Positions 21,440-30,588 of a stretch of 64,000 bases of DNA are shown here, one piece after another. A program made the position numbers and the translations under genes. This DNA is from Corynebacterium resistens DSM 45100 (GTDB lineage: Bacteria > Actinomycetota > Actinomycetes > Mycobacteriales > Mycobacteriaceae). The stretch covers positions 186,001-250,000 of the forward strand of contig NC_015673.1 of NCBI RefSeq assembly GCF_000177535.2. Reading direction: 5' to 3'. Numbering within the stretch: position 1 is the first letter of the stretch; each line of letters begins with the position of its first letter. Under the pieces are notes generated by a model. It did not search any database. It was not told the origin of the DNA and saw nothing but the letters and a program-made list of their open reading frames with translations.

Positions 21440-24400
21440 TTAGCCTTCCACGATCTCAATCGGGTTGCCCTGCCAGGTGGTGTGGCTCGGCACTTGATCA
21501 CCGCGCATCACCAGCGACGCCGGACCGACCGACGTGCCGTTGCCCAGCAGCGCTGCCGGCAGCACCACGGAGTGTGGCCCCATCGTCGCACCCGCGCCCA
21601 GCGTGACTGTATCTAGGCTCATCACGCGATCCTGGAACAGGTGAGTCTGCACCACACAACCCGGGCCCACCGTGGCACCGGGGCCCACCTCACATAGATC
21701 GGCCTCCGGGAACCAATAACTATCGATCCACGCGCCGCGCCCGATCTTTGCGCCAAGGGCGCGCAAGAACATATTCAAGCTGCCCGTACCCATCGTGTGC
21801 GCCAAGAACCACGGGCCAGCCACGGTCTCGACGAATTGATCTTGCAGCTCGTTGAGCCATACGAACTTGCTCCACAGCACGTGGTCGCCAGCGGCAATCC
21901 GTTGCACACACAGCCACTTCATGACAACGGTCATCACCGCGGCCACGAAGCCCGCGCCCACCAACACCACTCCACTGAGCAGCGCTGCGACCAGCAGGTT
22001 GTAGGTGGTTAAGGTTGCCTGCAAAGCCACTACTACTCCGGCTGCAATTATTGCCGACGCCATTGGGGCCAACAGACGCAAGGTCTCAATGAAACCTCGG
22101 GCCATTTTGAGGCCGCGGGACGGGTTATACGTGCGGCTATCGCCATCCGTGGTGACCTCCACGCGACGCAAGCGCTCTGGTGGCGAACCCATCCAGTTCG
22201 TTCCCGCCTTCGCCTTCTTCGGAGTAGAGGAAAGTACAGCGACGAGGGAGTTCTTTTTCAGTTTGCGCTCCGGGCCAGCGATACCCGAATTGCCCAGGAA
22301 GGAGCGCTTACCTACCGTGGTGGGGCCGACTAGCAGCCAACCGCCGCCGCCCATCTCGTAGCCACTGACCATCGTGTCGTCTGCCAAGAAAGCGCCTTCG
22401 CGGACATCGGCGAATTTAGGCAGCATGACGGCTGTGGAGATTTCGGCGTCGCGGCCAATCTTGGCGCCCAAAGAACGGAACCATAGAGGGGTCAGCTGAG
22501 CCGCGTACATGGGGAAGAGGTGCGTGCGAGCGGCATCCATGAGGCGCCCGACAGTCCAGACACGCCATCCCATGGCGGAACGCACAGGCCATACACCGGG
22601 CTTCATTCGCAACGAAAGGACGCGCACGGCCAACCACGTCAGCAGCGCGTAAGTGGCAAAGATGATCAAGCCGGAGGGAGCTGCAAAGGCAATCGCCAAG
22701 GCGATGATTGTGCCGGTCGATGAACCAGCCGGGGCAACCCACGAGGTGAGGAACAGGTCTGCCACCACGCCGGCGAAGATGGCGAGGAACGGCAGGGCGT
22801 CTAGAGCCAAACTGGTGATCGCGAAGCCTGCGACCCAGCGGCGACGGCGTGGAGGAGCTTCTTCCGGGAAGCGGTGGGTAGCACGCCCCACGCGCTGAGC
22901 AGGGGATCCAGCCCAACGGGTGCCGGCCTTGACCTTCTTTTCACCGGTAACACAAGAACCGGCCTCGACGTGCGCATCCTTGGCGATACGCGTGCCCGGC
23001 ATCAGCGTAGAGCGGGCACCGATGGAAGCGTTTTTTCCGATGGAGATTTCGCCTAGGTGCAAGACATCGCCCTCCACCCAGTAACCGGAAAGGTCCACTT
23101 CCTGCTCGATACTGCAGTGGTCACCCAAGGTAAGCATGCCGGTAACCGGCGGCAAAGTGTGCAGCTGCACGCCATCGCCGACCTTCGCACCGAGCGCACG
23201 AGCATAGTTGTTGATCCACGTCGCGCCCGACAGATTACGGGCACCCGAGGTATCTGCCACACGCTCGGCCGCCCACAGGCGCAAGTGGGTTGCACCGCCA
23301 CGCGGGTAGTCGCCTGGGGTCATGCCTGCGGTGAGCGCGCGAATGATCAGCGCGCTCAGCGGCAGGTTCCCCAGTGGGGAGGCGAAAACGAGCACCAGCA
23401 AAACCGAGAGCCACCACGGAACATTCACGATCCACTGTTGCAATTGGGGCAAGGCTGACCCGGCATCGGTTAGGGAAAGAATGGTGTTGAAAGCAGCCAG
23501 CCACGCGACCCATCGCAAGCCCGCCAAAGTCATAGCAGGAACCTGAATTACAGCTTGTGCCATGCGCGTGCCGAAACTCACCGGGCGTGCGATCTCGCGA
23601 TCTTGCTGCTGATCCTGCGCTGATGAATCGCCGAATCCTGGCACAGCTGCTGGGTTAGAAATCTTCGGTTCCATGAAGTTCGCGAAGGCTTCTAAGCGGG
23701 AATAATCATAGAGATCGCGGACGGAAACAGTGGGGGCAGCCTCGCGGACTTGGCCGATGAGGGTTGCTGCGCCCAAGGAGGTTCCGCCAAGGTTGAAGAA
23801 ATCCGCATCCGAGCTGGTCACGGTGGTTCCCAGCGTGTTGGACCAGATATCTGCCAACCACTTCTCCACCGGGTTGGAGAAGGAACCTTCGGTCTCGTCG
23901 CCGCGCGCAGGCAGTGGCCATGGCAAAGCCTTCTTATCGACCTTGCCGGAGGTCGTCACCGGTAAGGAATCCAGGGCACACAGCCTGGGAACCATGGCAG
24001 CTGGGAGGTTTTCGCGCAGTTCGGAAATCGCGGCGTCGAGATCAAAAGAGCTAGCATCGCCGGAATCTGGGGAGACGTAGCCCACCAACACCTTGTCGCC
24101 TGCGCCGGTGGTTTGGACGACCACTGCAGCGCTGCGCACACCAGTGAGTGCGGACAGGGCAGAATCGACCTCGCCAAGCTCGATGCGGCGACCACCGATC
24201 TTCACCTGATCATCCACACGGCCGACAAAGTACAAACCATCTTCTTCAAGGCGCACGTGATCGCCCGAACGGTATGCGCGTTCCCAGCCTAGTGAGGGCA
24301 TTGGGGCGAACTTTTCGGCATCCTTCGCTGGGTCAAGGTAGCGGGCGAGGCCCACGCCACCAATGATTAGCTCGCCGACTTCACCCATTTCCACAGGGTT

Positions 24401-25411
24401 TCCATCGGCATTGACGACTGCCAAGTCCCACCCGCGCAGTGGCAGACCGATGGAGACCGGTTTCACCCCGTCCATGGTGGTGCCACACGCTACAACGGTG
24501 GCTTCGGTGGGGCCGTAGGTGTTCCACAGCTCGCGGGTATCCGTTGCTAGCCGGGCAGCCAACTCTGGTGGGCAGGCTTCGCCACCGAAAATCAGCAGCC
24601 GCACGGCATCGAGGGCTTCGTCTGGCCATAGGCCCGCCAACGTCGGCACCGTGGAAACCGCGGTGATATCTCGAGAAATCAGCCATGGACCGAGGTCCAC
24701 ACCGGAACGCACCAGCGCACGTGGCGCTGGCACGAGGCAAGCCCCGTTGCGCCAAGCAATCCACATCTCTTCACACGAAGCATCGAAAGCGACGGAAAGC
24801 CCCGCTAGCACGCGATCCTCGGTGTTCAAAGGATCATTGGGTAGGAACATTTCGGCTTCTGCATCCACGAAAGCCCCCGCGCTGCGGTGCGTTACCGCTA
24901 CACCTTTGGGCTTTCCGGTGGAACCAGAAGTGAAGATGATCCACGCATCCGTATCCAACGTCGGGCCGAAATCGTCTGGCGCTTCTTCGAAGGTGGTGCT
25001 TTCTTTTCTTTTCGACGCCGCACTGTCCACCATGACCAGTCCATCGGCGGTATAGATCGCTTGGACTTGGGCCTCGCCGAACACTAGGGTGGCGCGTTCT
25101 TCCGGATCGTCCGCATCCACCGGGACATATGCGGCGCCAGCTGCGAGCGTAGAAAGAATGGCGATATAGAGCGCGCGGTCGCCAGAGGGCATGCGGATGC
25201 CAATGCGATCACCACGGCGGATGCCGCGGGAATATAACCATTGGGCGGTTTCGGTGATTTCTTGTAGAAGTTCTGCGTACGTGACAACGCCCCGGCCATC
25301 GTCGATGGCGGGGGCTTCAGGGAACGCCGAAGCCGTCGCACTGATGATATCGATCAACGTGCGAGGCTCCGGTGCCTCATGGGAACGGAGGTACCGGGCG
25401 GGGATTTGCAC
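21440..25411 (-). CDS. Pls/PosA-type NRPS-like membrane protein (adenylation-carrier-hexapeptide repeats)
   Basis: Very large protein of 1323 residues. Residues about 1-500 form an AMP-binding adenylation domain (IIFTSGSTGKPKGVAVTH, YRSGDHVRLEEDGLYFVG, TTSGKVDKKALP). A carrier domain follows with the phosphopantetheine serine in FFNLGGTSLG (near 543). The C-terminal 700 residues have about six membrane helices separated by left-handed beta-helix hexapeptide repeats. This matches the Pls/PosA architecture of epsilon-poly-lysine synthetase and relatives. Product unknown; a homo-oligomer or acyl-modified amino acid is possible. Residues near 135 (SKRKES) are encoded by a dispersed-motif copy. 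Its start is 40 bp from the marR stop. Confidence 0.82.
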   Translation of the reverse strand: MQIPARYLRSHEAPEPRTLIDIISATASAFPEAPAIDDGRGVVTYAELLQEITETAQWLYSRGIRRGDRIGIRMPSGDRALYIAILSTLAAGAAYVPVDADDPEERATLVFGEAQVQAIYTADGLVMVDSAASKRKESTTFEEAPDDFGPTLDTDAWIIFTSGSTGKPKGVAVTHRSAGAFVDAEAEMFLPNDPLNTEDRVLAGLSVAFDASCEEMWIAWRNGACLVPAPRALVRSGVDLGPWLISRDITAVSTVPTLAGLWPDEALDAVRLLIFGGEACPPELAARLATDTRELWNTYGPTEATVVACGTTMDGVKPVSIGLPLRGWDLAVVNADGNPVEMGEVGELIIGGVGLARYLDPAKDAEKFAPMPSLGWERAYRSGDHVRLEEDGLYFVGRVDDQVKIGGRRIELGEVDSALSALTGVRSAAVVVQTTGAGDKVLVGYVSPDSGDASSFDLDAAISELRENLPAAMVPRLCALDSLPVTTSGKVDKKALPWPLPARGDETEGSFSNPVEKWLADIWSNTLGTTVTSSDADFFNLGGTSLGAATLIGQVREAAPTVSVRDLYDYSRLEAFANFMEPKISNPAAVPGFGDSSAQDQQQDREIARPVSFGTRMAQAVIQVPAMTLAGLRWVAWLAAFNTILSLTDAGSALPQLQQWIVNVPWWLSVLLVLVFASPLGNLPLSALIIRALTAGMTPGDYPRGGATHLRLWAAERVADTSGARNLSGATWINNYARALGAKVGDGVQLHTLPPVTGMLTLGDHCSIEQEVDLSGYWVEGDVLHLGEISIGKNASIGARSTLMPGTRIAKDAHVEAGSCVTGEKKVKAGTRWAGSPAQRVGRATHRFPEEAPPRRRRWVAGFAITSLALDALPFLAIFAGVVADLFLTSWVAPAGSSTGTIIALAIAFAAPSGLIIFATYALLTWLAVRVLSLRMKPGVWPVRSAMGWRVWTVGRLMDAARTHLFPMYAAQLTPLWFRSLGAKIGRDAEISTAVMLPKFADVREGAFLADDTMVSGYEMGGGGWLLVGPTTVGKRSFLGNSGIAGPERKLKKNSLVAVLSSTPKKAKAGTNWMGSPPERLRRVEVTTDGDSRTYNPSRGLKMARGFIETLRLLAPMASAIIAAGVVVALQATLTTYNLLVAALLSGVVLVGAGFVAAVMTVVMKWLCVQRIAAGDHVLWSKFVWLNELQDQFVETVAGPWFLAHTMGTGSLNMFLRALGAKIGRGAWIDSYWFPEADLCEVGPGATVGPGCVVQTHLFQDRVMSLDTVTLGAGATMGPHSVVLPAALLGNGTSVGPASLVMRGDQVPSHTTWQGNPIEIVEG

Positions 25412-25450
25412 TAGTGAAAACCTTTAACGCATCGGGAATAGAGCGGGTGG

Positions 25451-25897
25451 TTAGTTGCCTTCGCTGGAGATGATCGCCTGGGCAAGTTTGTTCAGGTGCT
25501 TCAATTGCTTGGACGTGGATTCGTCCAGTGCGGAATCCTCGGCCTGAGTGACCAAGGGACGCAACGCATTATGAGCCTTAACACCCTTCTTGGTGATGGA
25601 AATGATTTGGCGACGGCGATCCTTGGGGTCCTTGACACGCTTTGCGAGATGCCGTTTTTCCAAGGAGTCCACGAGACGGACCATATCGGAACGGTCAACG
25701 CCCAAGATTTCCCCCAACGTGGCTTGGCTAGCGGCATCGCCGGCGGCCAAGCATGTCAGAACCCAGTACTCCCTGAGGTTGTAGCCTTCATCAGCGAGCG
25801 CGGTCTCCACGAATTCGCGGGTGCGACGGCGGAGGCGCTCCAGCTGGAAAGAAGGGGAAGAGAGTAGGTCTGCAGGTAGATCGACGGATTGAGCCAT
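25451..25897 (-). CDS. MarR-family transcriptional regulator
   Basis: Regulator of about 148 residues from ATG 25897. The winged helix spans about 40-110, with LGEILGVDRSDMVRLVDSLE as recognition region and DPKDRRRQIISITKKG as wing. The stop lies 40 bp before the Pls-like gene, in the same direction, so the two are probably cotranscribed and the regulator may control that gene. An inverted repeat covers its own start region, which suggests autoregulation. Confidence 0.85.
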   Translation of the reverse strand: MAQSVDLPADLLSSPSFQLERLRRRTREFVETALADEGYNLREYWVLTCLAAGDAASQATLGEILGVDRSDMVRLVDSLEKRHLAKRVKDPKDRRRQIISITKKGVKAHNALRPLVTQAEDSALDESTSKQLKHLNKLAQAIISSEGN

Positions 25898-25921
25898 AGT
25901 AGGGATATTACAACCTACTAT
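25896..25921. promoter_or_regulatory. Candidate MarR operator over the start codon
   Basis: Perfect inverted repeat ATAGTAGG (25896-25903) and CCTACTAT (25914-25921) with a 10-bp spacer, overlapping the marR ATG. The size fits a MarR dimer site. Confidence 0.6.
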
Positions 25922-25936
25922 GGGCATCGTCTAATT

Positions 25937-25951
25937 GTGGGCATTGCCCAC
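25937..25951. promoter_or_regulatory. Second palindrome upstream of marR
   Basis: GTGGGCATTGCCCAC is a perfect palindrome 15 bp from the previous site. The flanking CTATTG and the ATGGGCAT to its left echo the first operator, so it may be a second binding site. The rest of 25952-26042 shows nothing. Confidence 0.4.
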
Positions 25952-26042
25952 TATTGTTTTGCTGTTAGTTGTTGCAGTTAAGGGCAGTAAATCTAGCTAG
26001 TGCAGCGACTAAGGGTAGCGATTATCCCGCTGCCCGGTTCGC

Positions 26043-26348
26043 CTAACGGTTGTCCTCGACGGGAAGGCCCGCATCGCGCCATCCGGAGGTGCCATTGGCA
26101 ACGTTGATGGCATCAATGCCGTTGAGTTCCAACCACTGGCAGGCGCGAGCCGAACGTCCACCGGATAGGCAGATCAAATAGATATCTCGATCCAGATCCA
26201 GTTCGCCATAGCGAACTTGTAGCTCCGAAAGTGGCAGATTTGTGGCACCCTTGGCGTGCCATTCTGCGAACTCATCGGCTTCGCGGACGTCAATGAGCTG
26301 GGCGCCTTCTGGTACCTCGGTGGGTTGAACAGTTTCAAAATCACTCAT
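26043..26348 (-). CDS. Single-domain rhodanese-like sulfurtransferase
   Basis: Protein of 101 residues with one rhodanese domain. N-terminal QLIDVREADEFAEWHAKGA and the active-site loop LICLSGGRSARA (Cys near 62) are complete. It would carry sulfane sulfur on the cysteine. ATG 26348 is chosen: a TACACT -10 box lies 7 bp before it, giving a leaderless message. Confidence 0.9.
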   Translation of the reverse strand: MSDFETVQPTEVPEGAQLIDVREADEFAEWHAKGATNLPLSELQVRYGELDLDRDIYLICLSGGRSARACQWLELNGIDAINVANGTSGWRDAGLPVEDNR

Positions 26349-26355
26349 GAGCCCC

Positions 26356-26361
26356 GAGTGT
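26356..26361 (-). promoter_or_regulatory. -10 box for leaderless rhodanese transcript
   Basis: TACACT on the minus strand, ending 7 bp before the ATG. Confidence 0.45.
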
Positions 26362-26561
26362 AACCGGCAACGTACTGCGCAACCACCACCTCCCGCGCCC
26401 CAGCACCACAATTAACCCTCTACTGAGTCTTTTCGATGCGCTCGGTTCGCGCTTCCACACAGTCTGCCCTCTTGTGGCACTGACTACCTCCCCTCAAGTT
26501 TTTCCATAAGGTGGGGGATCCGACGGACAATTGCAGAGGGAAAACATTAGGATTGGTGAAC

Positions 26562-27164
26562 ATGAAGTACGTGTTCCTCGCTATCGCGATCGCACTCATC
26601 GTCTTTGCGGTCTACGCTTTCGTCCAATCCAAAAAACAGAAGAATCAGCAGCCCGTGCAAGCGCCCCGTCAAGACCCTTTCCAGGGAGCACAGGGCGCGG
26701 AACCCTACGGCCCCCAGAGCCTTGGCCCTGGCGCAATTCTCAGCCGCGGGGGTATCGATTACGTTGTGCGCGGCACACTCACGGTTCAACAAGGCCCGTA
26801 CCAATGGCAAGAACACATGCTCGATGGCGGTAACGGCAGCCAGTGGCTGAGTGTGGAGATGGATGAAGGGCAATTGGATCTGGTGCTGTGGCAGACCCGC
26901 AAGGACCTCAACCTCGACATGCGGGACAATGTCGAAATTGATGGGATCCAATACCACCGTCGCGAAGCTGGACGGGCAATGTTTCACTCCGAGGGCAACA
27001 CTGGCCTGCCACCGCAGGGTGAACTGGAATATGCCGATTATGCTTCGTCCGACAACCGTCGCCTGAGCCTTGAGCGCTTCAGCCCGGGTGCCATGTGGGA
27101 AGTGTCCCAAGGCGAAAACATGCTGCCTGGTGACTTTGTTGTCTACCCGGCACCGCGTGGGTAG
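26562..27164 (+). CDS. DUF4178 membrane-anchored protein
   Basis: Protein of 200 residues: an N-terminal membrane helix (YVFLAIAIALIVFAVYAFVQ), a Gln/Pro linker, and a DUF4178 domain (about 55-195; GAILSRGGIDYVVRGTLTV, YQWQEHMLDGGNGSQWLSVE). First gene of a cluster with DUF2617, DUF4247, DUF350 and a spermidine-synthase-like enzyme. TAGGAT ends 8 bp before ATG 26562, so the message may be leaderless. DUF4178 is linked with DUF350 and PspA-type membrane-stress genes in other bacteria; its biochemical role is not known. Confidence 0.8.
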   Translation: MKYVFLAIAIALIVFAVYAFVQSKKQKNQQPVQAPRQDPFQGAQGAEPYGPQSLGPGAILSRGGIDYVVRGTLTVQQGPYQWQEHMLDGGNGSQWLSVEMDEGQLDLVLWQTRKDLNLDMRDNVEIDGIQYHRREAGRAMFHSEGNTGLPPQGELEYADYASSDNRRLSLERFSPGAMWEVSQGENMLPGDFVVYPAPRG

Positions 27165-27269
27165 CAGGTTCCTTAAACGTCTCGATGCCAACGGCCCCAC
27201 CCCACCCGGCTCACGCCCGAACTAGCCCACATCCTCCCGACCCAACACACTGCCCAATTCTCCCTACGT

Positions 27270-27959
27270 ATGTACCTGAACACCCAACCTCTCGATCTCA
27301 GCTCGGCTGACCTCGGTGTGCGTTTCAATGCGCCGATGCCTCCACGCATCCTCGCCGAATCTGTGTTGAGCGCGCCGGGTGCACAACACCAGCTGCACCT
27401 CGGCATCATCGGAGGATCACACGTCGTTACCTTTAGCGATGCGCACGGCACGCCCCTGCTCCGCGAAGAATTGAGCTGCTATGCGGTGGAAAATGGTCAA
27501 CGGCTGGCGCGGGGCGTCGAAACACAAGAAGATACCGGTGAACTGAACTACAGCTTCGCCGCTGCCCCTAAGCATGTGGCGGCGGCGCAGTTCGACGAGG
27601 TGGTGGAATATCTACAGCGCCGAGCAGAGCATGAACACTGGCTAGTTGGAGAGTTTCCCGGCGAGGAACCAGGGCATATCACGGCTTTGGCAGCCACGTG
27701 GAGGGACAACTCGAATGTGCGCTGGCAAACGTGGCATCTATACCCATTGGAACGCGTGGTAGTTGTCAGCCTTTCTGCAATTTCAGTGGGAACAATTCAC
27801 AAGCCGATAGAATTTAATTCACTGCATGACGTGCTCACGGAAGCCACCCCCGTTTCGGCTGCCCAGGGGATTCCGGAGGTCGTCCCGGCAACCATCCCAC
27901 CGACTTACAACAACGGCGGCCAGCCTCGAATCGAAGGGGAGGACGGAAAGCGGGTATGA
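27270..27959 (+). CDS. DUF2617 protein
   Basis: Soluble protein of 229 residues with no signal or membrane helix. It shows HQLHLGIIGGSHVVTF and ELNYSFAA, the pattern of DUF2617, found in actinobacteria beside DUF4178 and DUF4247. The stop overlaps the start of DUF4247 by four bases, so the two are translationally coupled. A dispersed-motif copy (27513-27532) encodes RGVETQED. Function unknown. Confidence 0.72.
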   Translation: MYLNTQPLDLSSADLGVRFNAPMPPRILAESVLSAPGAQHQLHLGIIGGSHVVTFSDAHGTPLLREELSCYAVENGQRLARGVETQEDTGELNYSFAAAPKHVAAAQFDEVVEYLQRRAEHEHWLVGEFPGEEPGHITALAATWRDNSNVRWQTWHLYPLERVVVVSLSAISVGTIHKPIEFNSLHDVLTEATPVSAAQGIPEVVPATIPPTYNNGGQPRIEGEDGKRV

Positions 27960-28375
27960 ACTACAAATCATGGCGGTTAATTGGTGTGCTCGCGATTATC
28001 GGAGCAGTCATCAGTCTCGCGATTTTCGCAGGTATGTCTGGCGGCCCCGAGAGCTACATCCGCAAGAACTTCAAGTCCGTGGGCACGAACACCTATCGGT
28101 GTGAAGGCGATCCCAAAGCGGTGGCGGATCAGATTGCTAAGAATGTGCGCCCAAAGGCTCGCGCTACGGATTCCCAGACCGGCGAACACTTCATGCGCTA
28201 CAGCGATAAAATCGTCCGAGTTTCCGGCCGTGGCCCTACCAAGTGCGAAATTCGGATGGAATCCGACAGGCACTACCGCTCCGGTGGGTTCATCTACCTT
28301 GGCCCCGGGTTCAACCCCTCATCGCCACGTGGCTCGTCCAGTGGCTCCTCGGGCTCTGGGGGCGGGGTGAAGTGA
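27956..28375 (+). CDS. DUF4247 protein, membrane-anchored
   Basis: Protein of 139 residues. An N-terminal membrane helix (about 6-25) is followed by an external domain with conserved YRCEGDPKAVADQIAKN, YSDKIVRVSGRG and KCEIRME, and a Gly/Ser-rich tail. Two cysteines near 49 and 98 could form a disulfide. Overlaps the DUF2617 stop. Function unknown; the neighbourhood suggests an envelope role. Confidence 0.7.
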   Translation: MNYKSWRLIGVLAIIGAVISLAIFAGMSGGPESYIRKNFKSVGTNTYRCEGDPKAVADQIAKNVRPKARATDSQTGEHFMRYSDKIVRVSGRGPTKCEIRMESDRHYRSGGFIYLGPGFNPSSPRGSSSGSSGSGGGVK

Positions 28376-28451
28376 TTCTTTTGTCTGACGCCGCCATCGC
28401 TTTTCCCTCCCATACTCTTAGTCTGTCCACCTGTTAGGAACCGAGGAAGAA

Positions 28452-28913
28452 ATGAACCATCCGTCTGCTCCGGTGATGCTCTCCGCCGCTGGTACCTCCA
28501 TGGCCGAGCCCGTGTTCGCTACTATCGCCTATTTTGTACTTGCATTGGTGATCCTAGGGCTGGCCTTTGTCATCCAAGACATCTTGACCCCCGGTGATTT
28601 GCGTCGCCAAACCTTCGTGGAGCACTTGCCCAACGCAGGGGTGCTCGTGGCATCGCAAGTTATCGCAATCGGACTCGTGGTTGCCACTGCGATTGCAACC
28701 ACTGAGCCCGATCTTGTGGACGGGTTGATCCATGTTGCGGTGTACTCGTTGGTAGGCCTGACTTTGCAGAGCATCTTCCTAGTGATCATGGAGGTGCTGG
28801 TTCCTGGCCGGTTCCGTGACCTTGTCCGGGACCCGAAACTGCGCAGCTCCGCTGTGGTTACGGGAATTGCGCTAATCGTCGTGGGGGCTATTAACGCCGT
28901 ATGTCTGACGTAG
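28452..28913 (+). CDS. DUF350 membrane protein (YjfL-like)
   Basis: Integral membrane protein of 153 residues with four hydrophobic helices, as expected for DUF350: about 20-40, 60-85, 95-118 and 130-152. Conserved polar residues lie between the helices (IQDILTPGDLRRQTF). Its stop overlaps the start of the spermidine-synthase-like gene by 13 bases. The family occurs with PspA/YjfK genes in enterobacteria. Transport or membrane-stress roles have been proposed but not proven. Confidence 0.8.
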   Translation: MNHPSAPVMLSAAGTSMAEPVFATIAYFVLALVILGLAFVIQDILTPGDLRRQTFVEHLPNAGVLVASQVIAIGLVVATAIATTEPDLVDGLIHVAVYSLVGLTLQSIFLVIMEVLVPGRFRDLVRDPKLRSSAVVTGIALIVVGAINAVCLT

Positions 28914-30550
28914 TGGGGGAGCGCGGGGCGTCGAATAAAGAAGAAAACCCGCACCAGCAGAAAACGAACCCGCAGCCGTCAATGAGTGGTGTGCAGCGAT
29001 TCTTGCTGCTGGTCTCCGTAGCGATCTGTGCAGCATCCGGGTTGGTGTATGAGCTGGCGCTGATTTCGCTCTCGACGAGCCTAAACGGCGGCTCCATTGT
29101 GGAGACCAGCTTGATTGTGGCGGGGTTCGTCGCAGCGCTTGGGCTGGGCGCATTGCTGGCCAAGCCTTTGCTGCGGCAACCAGATTTTTCCTTCCTCATG
29201 GTGGAGGCCGCGCTGGGGCTACTAGGTGGAGTCAGCGCCACCGTTTTATACGTGGTGTTCGCTAAGGTCGGCACATCTTTGCTGGTGGTCGTGCTTGCTA
29301 CCCTATGCATCGGAGCGCTGGTGGGAACCGAACTGCCACTGCTGATGTCCATGTACCAGCGTGGCCGTTTGGTGGATGCGCGCACCAGTGGTTCCGTGTT
29401 GGCGACTTTGAATGTGGCCGATTATGTGGGTGCATTGCTGGGTGGGCTGGCATGGCCTTTTGTGTTGCTGCCGTGGTTAGGGCTCATGCGTGGAACAGCG
29501 GCATCTGGGTTGCTCAACATTGTTGCTGCGCTGGTGATCGCGATCGTGGTGCTGCGAAAGTTCATGCGGCCGTGGCACGTGACAACCGTATTAGTGAGTT
29601 TGGTGGGCAGTGGTGCTGTGCTGGTTGCCCTCCTGGTGGGCAGCGATGGAATTGTCACCACCGCACGCCAGCAGCTGTACCAAGATCCCGTGGTATACGC
29701 GGAACAAACCCCATATCAGGACATTGTGGTGACCCAGTGGAAGAGTGATCGTCGGCTTTTCCTCAACGGCGGGCTGCAGTACTCCACACGCGATGAACAC
29801 CGATACACCGAATCGTTGGTGTATCCGGCAGTGACGGATAAAACCGAGAATGTGTTGATTATCGGTGGTGGCGATGGGCTCGCGGCGCGGGAATTGCTGC
29901 GATTGCCACACATCAAGTCGATCACCAATGTGGAGTTGGACCCGGCGATGGTTCGCGTGGCGAATACGGTGTTGCGGGAAGACAACAAGGGGGCTTTCGA
30001 TGACCCACGAGTGAATGTCATTACTGATGACGCGTTCTCCTGGGTGCGTGAAGGCAAAGGCAAGGCAGCTGCAGAAACAGCTGCTGGCGGTGGGAAAAAG
30101 TACTTCGATACGGTGATCGTGGATCTATCGGATCCCGATTCGGACACGATGGCGCGACTGTACTCACTGGAGTTTTATGGGATGTTGCGTGAGCTGGTGG
30201 ATCCGCAGGTTGGGAAACTCGTCGTGCAATCGGGAAGTGCCTTCACCACGCCAGATTTGTTCAATCGTGTGCGAAGTACGTTGCGGGCCGCAGGGTGCAA
30301 GAATGTGCTGCCGTATCACGTGCATGTGCCGACATTCGGCGATTGGGGCTTCAACTTGTGCGCGCAGCCGGGCGAGGAGCTGAAGTTGCCACAGCAGCGG
30401 CCGCCGTTGCGGTTTATGGATGACGCCGTTTTGAGCGCTGCGGGGGTATTTCCTAAAGATAATGCCTTGAAAGAACTTGAGCCCTCCACCTTGGATCATC
30501 CCAAGATTGTGGAGGACTTAAGGCGGGGCTACCGCCAAGCCGGCGAATAG
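28901..30550 (+). CDS. Membrane-fused spermidine synthase-like aminopropyltransferase
   Basis: Protein of 549 residues. The N-terminal half has about seven membrane helices (35-255). The C-terminal half is a spermidine-synthase Rossmann domain with the nucleotide loop VLIIGGGDGLAARELLRL and the acidic NVELDPAMVRVA. PYQDIV and the DLSDPDSD active-site region are present. These fused enzymes often lack a partner AdoMet decarboxylase, and none is seen here, so polyamine synthesis is not certain. The first residues (GERGASNKEENP) are encoded by a dispersed-motif copy at 28927-28947. Confidence 0.82.
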   Translation: MSDVVGERGASNKEENPHQQKTNPQPSMSGVQRFLLLVSVAICAASGLVYELALISLSTSLNGGSIVETSLIVAGFVAALGLGALLAKPLLRQPDFSFLMVEAALGLLGGVSATVLYVVFAKVGTSLLVVVLATLCIGALVGTELPLLMSMYQRGRLVDARTSGSVLATLNVADYVGALLGGLAWPFVLLPWLGLMRGTAASGLLNIVAALVIAIVVLRKFMRPWHVTTVLVSLVGSGAVLVALLVGSDGIVTTARQQLYQDPVVYAEQTPYQDIVVTQWKSDRRLFLNGGLQYSTRDEHRYTESLVYPAVTDKTENVLIIGGGDGLAARELLRLPHIKSITNVELDPAMVRVANTVLREDNKGAFDDPRVNVITDDAFSWVREGKGKAAAETAAGGGKKYFDTVIVDLSDPDSDTMARLYSLEFYGMLRELVDPQVGKLVVQSGSAFTTPDLFNRVRSTLRAAGCKNVLPYHVHVPTFGDWGFNLCAQPGEELKLPQQRPPLRFMDDAVLSAAGVFPKDNALKELEPSTLDHPKIVEDLRRGYRQAGE

Positions 30551-30588
30551 GGGAGCCCCCGATGTCGTATCTGTCCGGGTTAGCCCGA

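Noticed and set aside
28243..28437. Small open frame overlapping the DUF4247 end
   Set aside because: Shadow frame with no start signal and composition following the real gene.
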